From Micropterix aruncella (Eukaryota; Arthropoda; Insecta; Lepidoptera; Micropterigidae): a stretch of DNA of 64,000 nucleotides. The notes under the pieces are model-generated. The model was not told where the DNA came from, ran no database searches, and saw nothing but the letters and a program-made list of their open reading frames with translations. This document shows positions 11,381-22,361 of the stretch, piece after piece (position 1 is the stretch's first letter; each line of letters opens with the position of its first letter). Position numbers and translations under genes: made by a program. The DNA is taken from assembly GCA_944548615.1 (NCBI GenBank), contig OX155952.1, positions 32,565,096 to 32,629,095 on the forward strand, written 5' to 3'.

Positions 11381-12010
11381 ACAACGGGCGAGCCCGTCAC
11401 CACAGGACGTTTTAACGATTAGTCGTTCTGTCGCCCTGCAGTGAACGTAGAAGACTTTGGACAGTACAATCCTACGTCCAGCTACGTCACAACCCGTGAG
11501 AGTCCAACGCCTTACCGCGAGTTAGCCAGGAATAGACCCGGCGGGCTCGAGATACTCGCGCCCTCACTTCCAATTGTGACCAGATTTCTCCGGTCTCTCG
11601 ATTGGTTCCGAGTTCGAGGTCGCTTGCGCGGTCCTCTCCCTTATGAAGCGGTGAAACGGAGTGCACCGAATCTATCGCGGACCAAGGCGTCCTTTGCCCG
11701 CCTCTTACCCGGGATCGGATGGCCAATGGTCAATTCAAGAGCAGTCGCCATAAGGTACGCAACCACCCCCGCTCTATAGGAAACAATACAGTTCCCAGAC
11801 TCCCCCGACTGTTAGTCGGAGAGCACAATCGATTGGCTTGCGCCGCACGGTGTGCAGACCGTCCAGGGGCGCCAGAGGTTTGATTCCCAGGGAAGACTGG
11901 TTGACCCAGTGTCCTACCCAGGATTCGCACCCCATGCGGGGAGGCCGTCGGATGGGTGTTGACCCTGAACACATGGGTCATCGTGGCCAACTCATCATGG
12001 GCCCGTTAGC
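11381..12010 (+). repeat. GC-rich repeat H, copy H1 (plus arm)
   Basis: It begins with 'cgactacaacgggcgagccc' and runs through 'tttaacgattagtcgttctg', 'ggtcgcttgcgcggtcctct', 'ccgactgttagtcgg' and 'ggtttgattcccaggg'. It is far richer in G+C than the flanks and matches H3/H4 at 51695-53057. Many short hairpins are visible: ACGGGC-GA-GCCCGT, AACGA-TTAG-TCGTT and CCGACT-GTT-AGTCGG. Frames of 60-112 codons are open on both strands but shift between copies, so I do not call a gene. 'GGTTTGATTCC' (plus) and 'GTGCGAATCC' (minus) resemble polymerase III B boxes. Confidence 0.7.
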
Positions 12011-12026
12011 CCCCAAAACAAACCTC

Positions 12027-12450
12027 TGACTAACAGTCGGGGGAGTCTGGAAGCAGTACTGTTTCCTATAGAGCGGGGGTGGTTGCGGACCTTAAGGCGA
12101 CTGCTCTTGACACGACCATCGGCTATCCGATCCTGGGTGAACAGCCGGGCAAAGGATACTGTGGTCCGCGATAGATTCGGTATACACCGTTTCACCGCTT
12201 CGTAAGGAAGAGAACCAATCGAGAGACCGGAGTAATCTGGTCACAATTGGAAGTAAGGGCGTGAGTGCAAGCCCGCCGGGTAACACTCCTGGCTACTCGC
12301 GGTTAAGGCGTTGGCCTCTTACGGGCTTGTGACGTAGCTAGATGGTGGATTGTTATGTCCCAAGTCTTCTACGCTCACTCCAGGGAGATAGAACGACTAA
12401 TCGTTAAAACTTCCTGTGGTGACGGGCTTGCCCGTTGTAGTCGACAACCC
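12027..12450 (-). repeat. GC-rich repeat H, inverted partner of H1
   Basis: Reverse complement of the first ~430 bp of H1, ending 'gacgggcttgcccgttgtag'. With 11381-11815 it forms a giant imperfect hairpin with a ~210-bp spacer. The arms differ by scattered substitutions and small indels, so this is either an old inverted duplication or two separate insertions. Confidence 0.7.
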
Positions 12451-12849
12451 AAGTTTTTGAAATAACAATTTCAGTCGGAAGCTAGTCACAGTAAATATTT
12501 ACTGTGATAGAGTTGTTATAGTAGCCGTTTTCACTAAATGGACAGCATCTTGGGGCCTCAAAACTGCCGACCACGCGACTTATAAATTAAAATCGGTTCC
12601 AGGGAATGTCAAACACTATTTTTTCTTTGTCTTTATCTTTATTGTCTCCTTGACATTTTTTACAAATTAATTAATTATATTTTCGAAGCAACTAGATTTT
12701 ACTTTCCTTTGAGGACGCGCTTCTGTGTGTCTAACTGTGTGTATTCTCCAACGATAGCGCCGAAACGCTTCATCCGATCGAGCTGAAATTTGGCATGCTG
12801 GCATCATTTGGTGATGACATGAGTTGAAAAGATTGTGGTTGAAATCCGT

Positions 12850-13445
12850 CCACCCTGGGTTGGATTCTGAAGAGGGAACTCCTCAACGACTAACATCAGA
12901 GACCCAAAATGTTGTATACGCATTCATTTATGATAGCAACTTCCAAGTTCCACCATGACATGTCTGATGTACCCTGGGTTGGCTTCCGAAGAGGAAACTC
13001 TTCAACGGTCAACAGCAGAGACCCAAAATTTTGTGTAAGCATTTAATTATGATAACAGCTTCCAAGTTTTACCATCACATGGCTGATGTACCCTGGGTTG
13101 GCTCCCGACGAGGGAACTCCTCAACGGTTAACAGCAGAGACCCAAAATTTTGTATACGTATTCATTTATGATAGCAACTTCCAAGCTCCACCATGACATG
13201 GCTGATGTTACCAGGGTTTGCTTCCGAAAAGGGAACACCTCAATGTTCAACAGCAGAGACCCAAAATTTTGTATACGCATTCATTTATGATAGCAAGTTC
13301 CAAGTTCCACCATGACATGGCTGATGTACCCTGGGTTGGCTTCCGAAGAGGGAACTCCTTAACGGTCAACAGCAGAGACCCAAAATTTTGTGTATGCATT
13401 CAATTATGATAGCAGCTTCCAAGTTTCACCATGACATGGCTGATG
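12850..13445 (+). repeat. 119-bp tandem array (5 units)
   Basis: Unit starts ('accctgggttgg' or variants) fall at about 12851, 12970, 13089, 13210 and 13327. A degenerate sixth begins at 13446. Each unit contains 'cagcagagacccaaaatttt' and 'ttccaagttccaccatgaca'. The units are close in sequence, so amplification is fairly recent. The period is not a multiple of three, which argues against coding. Confidence 0.9.
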
Positions 13446-13457
13446 AACCTAGACTTT

Positions 13458-13556
13458 CAAAAAAGTCGAACAAGGCGAAAACGTCGAAAAAGTCGAAAAA
13501 GTCTGAAATGTCGGAAAAGTCGATAAGTCGAAGTCGAAGCCGAAGTCGAAGTCGAT
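13458..13556 (+). repeat. GTCGAA simple-repeat tract
   Basis: Runs of 'aagtcgaa' and variants ending 'agtcgaagtcgaagtcgat'. It is internal to copy A3. Confidence 0.8.
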
Positions 13557-13678
13557 TAAAGGGTGGCGCTAGGTTACGGGTGGGGGTTGTGGCAGGATTC
13601 AGGATATTAATATTCAGATGAATTAAGTTTTTGGCTACTTGAAAAGAAAGTCTTGCGGTGACACAACCGATTTTTTTT

Positions 13679-15056
13679 AATGCAGACATTTCTCCGACTA
13701 AACAATTAGAATATTTTATGTCAAAATATTAATATAATAAAAATAAAGTAATTTTTAATTTCGAATTTATTATAAACAACAAATAATATTTCATAGAAAA
13801 CAGTAAGGACTCTTAAGACTGTTAGGAGTGGTCCATCAACTCGATGTTTTTCTGCTCTATACATTCCCTAGTTTTAAGAACCCACATTACTGTTGTGGAG
13901 TTTATGCGACATTTTTGAAGCAAAAACTAAAACCAAAAATGCATCAACGATTTTCATCGCCAGAAGAGCGGGTGGAAGAAAATAAAAATTATGTTACCGG
14001 GATCACCACGAAGGAATGGAATAAATGTTATAAAATATACGTTTGAAAAAGTGTATAACGCTTACGGAGAACATTTTGAAAAACAATAAATTGATTTTTG
14101 GTTATTCATTATATTTTTTATTATTCATTCCGGAAACTTCAGTGTGGCACTCGTATAAACTAAGACCAAAAAATCTTTTAAACGCAATGTACTATAATAT
14201 CAATAACAATAACTGACAATTTTATTTCATTGTATTTGTAGGGCCATATAATTTTGTATTCCATGACAACTCGATTGATAATTCTTACGTCAAAATGCTA
14301 TAATATAAGTTAGTATTATAATGCTTTTTTTAATGCATCGTGTCTTATAATTACCTGATTGCCTTTGTAGATTATAAATGTGATTATTACAAATTATGTG
14401 CTGCAACTCTTAAAAAACCTTTATTGTCCCTACTTGAAATTATTTTAATCTTAATCAGCTATTCAAGATATTGTGTACCAATGTCTAAATAACTATGTAA
14501 AAAGTTTTGAAGAAAATAAACGTGATTTTATTTAATTATTTTTATGTATAAACTCAGCCTAATATATGAAGAATAATGAGAAAAATGCAGACACGGTAGA
14601 TATATGTTATTGTTTTTGAAGAGGATGAAAATCTCGGAACAAAACTAGAGTAACGCATCGAGGCGAGGACAATTCTCAAAGCCAGCAATATTTCACGTTG
14701 ATATTGTTTCCATGTTTGGCTCAAAGTCGAGCGCGCGCTGAATATAATTTATGTTATAAATCCAGCTCATCTGAGGAGCTTCAGCTAATGCTTTACAAGC
14801 CGCACGTCTGAAGTTAATGCCCCTACCTACCCTGCCTTTGCCTCTGCCTCACTGTCGGGTGATAAATGTTTGTGTCACTTCAGTCTGATACAGTGACTGA
14901 GCACCCCGATCCACTGCGGTCATATACTCGTATATATATATAAATGCTACATATACCATGCATATCAGCTCATTCTTCGTATATTTGTATACGTTCGTCT
15001 ATTTATATCGTAGCTTATTTTAAATATTTATATAACAAAACTTTTTTCGAAGACTA
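13679..15056. other. Intergenic with a LINE-like 3' tail
   Basis: About 14360-14530 resembles 35700-35910 ('tttaatcttaa', 'atgtctaaataac.at', 'aagttttgaaga'), suggesting two old copies of one LINE 3' UTR. A less AT-rich block at 14640-14900 shows no repeat or coding signal. Confidence 0.35.
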
Positions 15057-15213
15057 ACGCGGTTGTTTGACATCGTCATTCAATCAAGGTTTCGGCAATG
15101 TTGCAACCGCCGTTGTCCAGGGTAGACCAACAACGGACAACCGCGGTTATATCGTCGCCGAAACGTCGGGCGCTAAAAACTTCACGCCGTAAATTCGTAT
15201 TATTTTATTTATA
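15057..15213. mobile_element. Family B palindromic element, copy B3
   Basis: The junction motif on the minus strand ('cgcggttgtttgacat') is followed by 'ttgcaaccgccgttgtccag' and its partner 'aacggacaaccgcggtt'. It ends in 'cgccgaaacgtcgggcgct' and 'gtaaattcg...tatttataa'. The left arm is shorter than in B7. Confidence 0.65.
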
Positions 15214-16572
15214 AAAATGATTTGCATTTTAACTTTGTAATATAAGCTGTTGAATCGGTCGCTTCATATTTTTTGTTGTGGATTCGGGTTATTTTAAAGT
15301 TTTCTTCCTACCGAAAACTTGACTATTTTGTTAATAAGTAAAATATGAAATGAGCTAACGCTGCCAGCTAACTAAGGAAAATTGCCAGAGAGTATTCAGA
15401 AAATTATCTTGTATATTTTTTTTTACATAACTTATACTAAGTAAAGACAGTGAACAACTTCGACTCCAAACAAAAAGTTTCTAATTTACCAGTTGCCTTA
15501 CAATCAATGCAAAATTTTCCGTAATTAGATTCTACCCCTTAATTGATTTAATTAAAACTTGTATTGGGCGTCATGCTAATTTTATTATGAAGCCCACTTA
15601 GTGGGAAAATATCGCAGCGAAGGTATTGGAAAATTTCCTCGTAATAAAAGGCTGCCAGCCTTTTGGTATAAATCAGAAAGAGAATGAGACGTCTACGTAG
15701 GTGGTGGTGGGGGGGGGGGGGGTAGTATGAAGCTAAGAGGAGGGGGGTGAGACCATATGCGACACTCGATCCCTTACAAAGCGTATCGGAAGGTTTTACG
15801 TAGCTGGGCGACATTTTCCGGGTAATTAGCAGCTAATGTATGGGTCAGGGATAAAGAACTAGAGGATTACGAGTTACCAACATTTTGATTCGATATTAAA
15901 TGCCCAAGTAAACCGTGATGAAATACATCGGTTTTTTAACGCACATATTAAAATCCTACCTCTCACATTTTAAATGGAAATATTTTATACATATAACGAT
16001 TTCATCAAAATCGACTGTAAATATAACATACTATGGAGTCATTAAAATATATTTCTATTGCTGAAATATGTACAACAATAGACAACAAATTAACCTACAA
16101 CAAGTTAGGCCCAATGCAAATACTCAAACCTAACAAGAAACGGACTAGAAGTATACTCCGGAACCAGCAAGCAACATCTTCACAAATATGCGGCTCTCAT
16201 CCGATACGCCGTCATCGCTTTCGACCACCGCCCGCAGAATAATTTTGGAACAAGCCAGTCCGACAAGAAAACAGATCAAGAAATACGGAAGAAGAACCTA
16301 ACAATAACCGATTGGGAAGAATTCCAAATGACACCAACGCCATGACGATGCGTGGAGAAGGAAATGTTGACATAGCGCAATGTCATAGTGCAAAGGACCT
16401 ATCTTGTTTAAATAACACAAATAATTGAAATATTTTTCATTGCCTTAAACAAGGTGTTAATTCATCAAGAAATTACTATATTCAGACGCATAAGCTATAC
16501 AAAGGATAAAAAACATTCTCGGAAAAAACACTGCAACATAACGAAAAACCAAGCGTTACGGAGGTGGGATAG
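15214..16572. other. Intergenic, possible regulatory block 15520-15840
   Basis: 15520-15840 contains several TAATTA/TTAATTGA-type sites ('cgtaattagat', 'ttaattgatttaattaaa', 'gggtaattagcagctaatg') and a poly-G tract at about 15709-15722. From 16000 to 16570 there are short frames, none recognised. Confidence 0.25.
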
Positions 16573-16785
16573 ACGAGCTTCGTACCACAAGCGGAGGATA
16601 CGTTTTATCTATACATTGATTATGGCATACCTCCATCCTTATTTGACACCGCACGCACCAGGAAAGTAGATAATAGACCTCTTTTGGAAGCAGCGAGCAA
16701 GTATCAACGCGACGGGTTAAAAATATTTACGTCTCTCGATTTTGACAGAACGCGCCAAAGGAGCGACGTGAACTATAGGACATGA
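16573..16785 (+). pseudogene. Unidentified coding relic, 70 residues
   Basis: An open frame between stops (a TAG at 16570-16572 and a TGA at 16783-16785) with balanced, protein-like composition. Visible segments include 'YIDYGIPPSLFDTARTRKVD', 'LLEAASKYQRDGLKIF' and 'LDFDRTRQRSDVNYRT'. It has no in-frame ATG near its start and no recognisable domain, so it is probably part of an older mobile-element or host exon. I do not recognise the family. Confidence 0.35.
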
Positions 16786-17017
16786 CCGCTAGCTAACGAG
16801 CATAGCAAATTACTTATTGCTTGATATCGTCGTTTCTAAACGCTTTGAGCACGGCTCATATAGCTTGGTGTCGGATGCGAAGGCCACTCGGGGCCTCCTT
16901 CCGATTAGCTGTCGCTTTTTCTGCAATATTGTTATTGCGTGGTGGCGTATTAATTATGTTGATGGATGGTGACAATTTAAGGTTGTACTTCGGTTCTTCT
17001 TCTTCTTATTATCTTTA

Positions 17018-17083
17018 GTAAAAGCCAAGAAAGCCGCCGACGAGAAAGCCAAAAAACCCCCCAAGAAAGCAGCCAATAAGTGA
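17018..17083 (+). pseudogene. 3' end of a histone H1 reading frame
   Basis: The last ~21 codons read VKAKKAADEKAKKPPKKAAN, then K and a TGA stop at 17081-17083. This is the lysine/alanine/proline-rich tail typical of histone H1 C-termini. The assignment rests on that composition plus a replication-histone stem-loop 43 nt after the stop. The frame upstream becomes leucine/phenylalanine-rich (from a poly-TTC tract) with no globular winged-helix domain, so this is a truncated copy. A functional H1 gene would be about 200 residues. It is probably a gene fragment moved or left by rearrangement. Other lysine-rich proteins could share the composition, but would not be expected to carry the stem-loop. 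Confidence 0.6.
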
Positions 17084-17126
17084 GCCAAGAAGTGAACGCA
17101 GCAGCAACAGCACCAGCAGACACAAA

Positions 17127-17142
17127 AGCCCTTTTCGGGGCT
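17127..17142 (+). promoter_or_regulatory. Histone mRNA 3' stem-loop
   Basis: AGCCCT-TTTC-GGGGCT forms a 6-bp stem (one G-U pair) with the characteristic 4-nt UUUC-type loop, close to the metazoan consensus GGYYCUUUUCARRGCC. It begins 43 nt after the H1 stop codon, within the normal range. This element binds SLBP and directs non-polyadenylated 3'-end processing. A purine-rich downstream element (for U7) is not obvious within the next 20 nt. Confidence 0.65.
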
Positions 17143-18356
17143 ACTACACGTTTCTAGATCTCAAATGCGATGCGGTCGACAGACAGAGAGAGAGAGAGAG
17201 AGAAAGCGATGAGGAAAGCGAGGTGCAATAGAGACGGAGCATAACGGATGGACAGGCGAACGGCAAAACAAAAAGAAAGAATCGCATCAATATAAACATA
17301 TCACAGAAATTGTATAGAATTAACACACTTGTATTAAAAAGCCGAATAAACATCATATACAATATACATATCAAACGTTATCACGGGTTTTATTACACAA
17401 CAATAAACGCCGTTAAAAAAGTTATGAGAGATACGAGTCTGCACGTTCGATTTTGAAATGTCGCCGTGCACCGAAAACTCATTATATTTCGTTTCGCGTA
17501 TTTGCGCTCGGCGATTTGTAAAGAGTTTGAAACATTTGCCTCGGTTTAAGTCCGTGGTTCTTATTATTCTAATAGAGACGTTAAAACTCTCTACTGAATT
17601 ATAAAAAAATATAAATTATGGTAAACCCTTTCCTAAAAGATTGCCGATCCCTCGCGTATTCGACTAGGATAAAAGGAAAGTGAATGCGGCATCGAGTCAG
17701 TAGTAAAAGTATTTAGGCGCTTTGTACTGCAGATGATTGCTTCTATTCGCATAGCTTTTAATTTAATTTTCGTATAAAGGACCATTTACATGAAGTGTAT
17801 TAAACAATATGAATACATCTGAATTACTTAATAAAAAAAAATAAAAAATAATATTATTAATTTGTGTATCGGAAGAAGATATAATATTATTTTATTATTA
17901 GTAATTTGTGCAACATCATGACGTGTCATGAATGACATATGCTCATTTTTTGATGATATAATAATAAACGCAATATTAATAAATTAATTATTACTAAAAG
18001 ATTTAAAATACTATATATAATAATAAGAAGAAATATATACCCAGCCATAAAAATAAAACAAAATAATATGTAAATAAAAAAAATATTTTTAATTAATAAA
18101 CAAATAAAATATTTGAAATAAACATCTTCAATTTTAACTCAATACATTTATTTTAATGTGTGTTATTGGCGCCCAATTCGGCATGGATATATTAAATTAT
18201 TATACTAACTTACCTGTCAAGTTCTATCGTAATTATTCTATCATGATTAGTTTTAAACGTATTTATTTATGATTTTATCTTCTTAGTGTGTATTGTGATA
18301 GTGTATAAACTGTATATAGCCTGTAAATAGATGTTAATATACATTCTTCATACATA
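17143..18356. other. Intergenic, GA microsatellite
   Basis: A 'cagagagagagagagagaga' tract lies at about 17184-17204. The rest is AT-rich. 17800-18150 is very A/T-rich simple sequence. No gene seen. Confidence 0.35.
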
Positions 18357-18782
18357 ATGGACCGTGCTGGTAGTCGTAAGTCTTGTTCAACTCACGATCC
18401 CGACTTTGCTGATAATATTCGCAGACTGTTGGAGAGTGAGAATATGGAGAATGATGGTTCAGATGAGGATATAGATGACGTGGACGACTCGGATGCTGAT
18501 CCTGATTTCGTAATAGAGGACAAAAGGCAATATGAAGACTATACTACTTCAAGTTCAGATGACGAAGACGAAGCATTGATGGAAGTAGACAACCGAGAAG
18601 ATGGAAGTAAACTGCTACATGTAGTACCTAAAAACGCACCCGTTCCATCATATTTCTTTGAGAGAATGAGGAAAACTGAATGCGGACCTCCAAATGCTTG
18701 AAAAAACAAACCTCTATAAGAAATGTGAGAGGCCCCAGCAAGAAATATAATGATACAAATTATTTAGGTCAACAAAATTTTT
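18357..18782 (+). pseudogene. piggyBac-like transposase, N-terminal relic
   Basis: A 114-codon frame beginning MDRAGSRKSC has a strongly acidic stretch (residues ~30-80, including DEDIDDVDDSDADPDF and TSSSDDEDE). It ends FFERMRKTECGPPNA. After a frameshift near 18700 the reading continues as 'IRNVRGPSKKYND'. An acidic N-terminus before the transposase core is characteristic of piggyBac (PGBD-like) transposases. The catalytic DDD core and the cysteine-rich C-terminus are missing, so it is non-functional. I could not locate TTAA-flanked terminal repeats with confidence. A 'ggtcaaattgacc' palindrome at about 18875 may be part of the old 3' end. Confidence 0.55.
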
Positions 18783-19536
18783 GATCATTTAGATGGCCTA
18801 ACTTCTTTTTCTTTTACTATTGCATCCATTCAAGTAACAAGAAATAAATAGAATATAGCAAATCGTATACGACGGTCAAATTGACCTTATGTTTCCCTAA
18901 GTGTTATAAAAATCATGTTTCCATATAGGTGTTACGCTCGTTGATCTGAATAGTGACCTCCCTCTTATTTGCTCTGTGAATACGCAGTGCTATGCAAATA
19001 TCTGATACGGTAAGCACGACGCTCTTAAAGACGTACGTAATATCAGTTTACATAACGATGCACAAGTGATATGTATTCACCTGAAGATCCTTAGCCATTC
19101 GCAGCTTGAAACAAGATACGTGAAACTTGCCCCTTGCGTACCATTGTTACTGGCACATGCTCACATGCTGCTACTTCAGCACATATAATAGTATATTATA
19201 TAATACTCCTCGCCTTGATACTGTTTGCCCGTAGACTGCCCACACATTGTCATGCATATATAAGTATAAAAATATATTGTAACAGTGATATTTTTATTTT
19301 AATATTTCGGGTATTTGTCTGCAGATTTTCTATCTAATCAGTAAGTCCTTCAATAGGAATAATTTTCCTGGCCCAAATTTAAATATTTTTATCATTTTTA
19401 TCACCTTAGGACTTGATAGCGAGCAAAAACACCCGGTGATAGGTTATTTTAATGATTCATCTATTTGATAGGATGCATTAGTACTAAAACGGCCCGGGAA
19501 GAAAGTGAAATTGTTAATTGCCAAAATATCGAATAT
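18783..19536. other. Intergenic, nothing firm
   Basis: No gene recognised. A 67-codon frame at 19134-19337 has no family features. Confidence 0.3.
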
Positions 19537-19890
19537 AGACCAAGTACTCAGGATGTATAGATACGGACGATAATATTCTTCTTCTTCCGATACTCTTCTT
19601 CTTCCGTGTGTTTTTATCTTGCCTTATTTCGAGTACGTTAACCTCGAAGAAGATAGACCAAGTACTCAGGTTTCATACAGTTCCGGACAAAAATATTCTT
19701 TTTTTCCGATGTTCTTCTTCTTCTGTAGGTTACTAACCTGCCTTATCTACAGTGCTTTAATATATACCCAAGTAGGTACTTAAAATGTATGAAATTTTAA
19801 ACAAAAATATTCTTCATATTCCGCTATACATTTGCTTAAATAGTTACCTAAGTAGTCAGGATATAAAAGGTTTCGGACGAAAACAAATTT
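19537..19890. repeat. Degenerate tandem repeat (~80-120 bp, 3-4 units)
   Basis: Unit starts 'gaccaagtactcagg' at about 19537 and 19658, then weaker 'acccaagtaggtac' (about 19767) and 'acctaagtagtcagg' (about 19846). Each is followed by 'cggac.aaaatattctt' and poly-TTC. It leads directly into a family A 3' end. Confidence 0.6.
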
Positions 19891-19894
19891 GCCA

Positions 19895-19990
19895 TCGGGG
19901 GAGGGGGGAGGGGGATATTCAGATGAACATTGGCTACTTGTCGTAAAAATATTGGGGTTATACACAATACACAACCCATTTTTAAAAAAT
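19895..19990 (+). mobile_element. Family A fragment, 3' end (A4)
   Basis: A poly-G-rich stretch is followed by 'attcagatgaacattggcta' and 'cttgtcg..aatattggggtt', matching the 3' ends at 6200-6255 and 13610-13678 in degraded form. Confidence 0.5.
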
Positions 19991-20490
19991 AATATTTAAT
20001 ACAAATGTTATTGAGATTCTTAGTCTTCATAAAAAATTGTCCATCTTTCTATACATTTTAATAACCTATTTTTTAAAATAAAATACCTCCTGCATAAAGC
20101 TATTTTTACAAAAATACTCAACATGGTCACTACGATAATACGCTAAATTTCATGACACTGAGATTTTTTTAATTCCAGAGTAATTTGTATTGACGTTTTG
20201 TATGAAGGTCTTATTGACTCGTTTACTAATGTGATCCTCAAATTCAAGATTTGAGTCAAAGTACAAAACATAGTTACGGCCCAAAAAAAATATTGGAATT
20301 GACGTAACATATACTAAAATTTTAGGGTTACTAAAATCAATTAACGGAATGATAAAATGTTATTACTAAGAGTCAGTTCATTTGTGACGACTACATAGCA
20401 AGGGTTTCGGAAAAATAATCAATGTCAAGTTATAAAAATTCTTGGTAAACAACTTAAAAAAAGAACTTCTAGCTAGGTTTGTTCGAGTGA
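19991..20490. other. Intergenic, nothing firm
   Basis: AT-rich with no coding or repeat signal recognised. Confidence 0.3.
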
Positions 20491-21107
20491 GAAAAAAATC
20501 GGATGTCACCCCAAGACTTTCCCGGCAAGCAGACGTAATACCTCCACCCCCACCCCCCACACTCCCAGAGCGCCATACCCGTAACCCCCCACCCCCCTCC
20601 CGCCCTCCCCTGATAGTGAGTGTGTCAAGTAATAGTGATCGCAAATTTAGTATATTTGTAGTATTTTTGTAGTATCTCCGTTGTATTACAATGGCTAATT
20701 TCCAATATGATTTAGTATTTTCTTAAATATGGCGGAATTTTAAAATTATTTGTGTCACTTGTATAAGATATATTCCGACCACATTTTCACAATGTTGTTT
20801 CGGCCCTACGACGCATCTGTGTACCGAATTTTAAGTATGACTAGCGCGCCCCCTGGTGGACCGATTTCAACCACAAATCTTGCCATGATCGTTTCCACTC
20901 TTGCCATGATCAAATGATGCCTGCGTGTGACATTTCAGCTCAACCGGATGACGAATTTCGGCGCTATCGTGAAGGAATACAAACACACACACTCACACAC
21001 GGACGCACAGATAAAGGCACATAGACACAGAGACAGTTTTTAGGATTCTAATCGTCTCGGTGGGGGGGGGGGGGGGGTAGGGAGTCAAAATGGATATTTT
21101 GTCTACC
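20491..21107 (-). mobile_element. Family A element, copy A5
   Basis: On the minus strand, the 3' end is at left ('gagaaaaaaatcgg', 'ccaagactttcccggcaag'), followed by a long C-rich tract. The core is at right: 'gaccgatttcaacc', 'atttcagctcaaccggatga', 'gcgctatcgtgaaggaatac', then CA repeats and a 17-G tract at about 21062-21078. It is non-coding. Proline-rich frames across the C tract are compositional artefacts. Confidence 0.7.
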
Positions 21108-22361
21108 GTGAGTTTACCGTAGAGATGAGTTTCTAAAAAAGGTATTTTAGTTAAATTTAAAAATCGTAAAAAAGTATTCCAATAGAATTGCCATCGATCG
21201 ACATTCCTCGTAACCCTTCATATAGTATCGATAAATTTGCATTAATTGGCGAAGGCCACCCGAAGGCGGGACTTTATTAAAGCGCATTCAACTATAAAGT
21301 CGATAATCGCATCTGAACTCCACCCTATATAATACGTTCACGTGAAGACGGGATTACATCGACCTTCTTGATAAGTACTGCTTGAGATCGTCAGCTTCCC
21401 AGAGCGTTTGAAGGCTCTACAGAATAATCCAAATTGACGCATGCAGGAGCGGCGCGCCGGCGCGCCGTCACACTTTGTTTTGCTAGGCTGGACAAAATTC
21501 ATTTTAAAACTTTTATAATATAACGGTGAAAAGTTGTAAAAAAACCTAAGAGTAAAAAAACAGGAACTGCTAATTTCAAAAATGTTAGCTTAATGAATAA
21601 TAGGGAGTGAAAGTAAGTAAATATTAATACATTTACATAGATAAATTTGTTTTAATTCGGTTAACACGTACGGTAACATCTACCTGTTTTTTTACTGATT
21701 TCCTTATAATTATTAGTGATGAGTTTTATAAGTGATGATAACTACCTAATTAATATATTATATAATTAGTTTAATTTTATAATATTGATGTAAAAAAAAT
21801 GGTCATGGAAAATACTATATGGTAAAGTGGGTAAATAAATGCATCTAGTACTGAAAGCATGTACATACTTTTATTCATATAAAATTGCTTGCTTGATTGA
21901 TTGATCGATTGATTGATTGATTGAAAGTATATTACTATATTACGAAAAGTAACATAGTAATATACTTTCTATGTTACGAAAAGTTATTTAATTTTAAAAT
22001 ATTCTGCTAAGATGGCCCTAACATTAATTTATTTGGAAAAACAAAACGCTTTTTGTTAACGCTAGATTTTACTACCCATCAAATTATCGTACCGGAGGCT
22101 TTAAAAGAAATCGACTTTTAAGAAGTAAACTCCAAAAACTCCAATAAACTTTTAAAAATATTTTTTTAATTGTATGTATTTTGTATATGGTTACATACCC
22201 ATTATAACATTATAATTTCAAGCTTTATTATTCGATTAGAATCGAACATACTGTCGCCATCTATCGAGCGGCCCTTGAAATACGCCTGTAAAACAACCAC
22301 CTGCCCCACATCACAATCGACATTTCTATTTGTACGTCATTTCTACATTCGTCGTTCTATA
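21108..22361. other. Intergenic with GATT repeat and a hairpin
   Basis: A 16-bp GC palindrome (GGCGCGCCGGCGCGCC) lies at 21451-21466. A 'gattgattgatcgattgatt' microsatellite is at about 21892-21922. A perfect 16-bp inverted repeat 'gaaagtatattactat' (21923-21938) pairs with 21954-21969. A short block at about 22075 recurs imperfectly at about 22637 ('taccgg.gctttaaa.gaaat'). Confidence 0.45.

Larger units (their letters stand above)
12690..13678 (+). mobile_element. Family A element, copy A3 (satellite-expanded)
   Basis: The 5' portion has 'gtgtgtctaactgtgtgtat', then 'gatagcgccgaaacgcttca' and 'gagctgaaatttggcatgct'. The 3' end has 'ggctacttgaaaagaaagtc' and 'ggtgacacaaccgatttttt'. Between them lie five copies of a 119-bp unit and a GTCGAA-rich tract, making this the longest copy in the window. 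It is non-coding. Confidence 0.7.

Noticed and set aside
11441..11990. Frames of 79-112 codons on both strands in H1
   Set aside because: They are not preserved in H2-H4 and show no domain. Treated as repeat by-products.
12850..13445. CRISPR-like array
   Set aside because: Units are 119 bp and nearly identical throughout, with no short-repeat/unique-spacer pattern. It is a eukaryotic satellite.
20378..20672. Proline/glycine-rich frames
   Set aside because: Artefact of the C-rich tract within family A copy A5.
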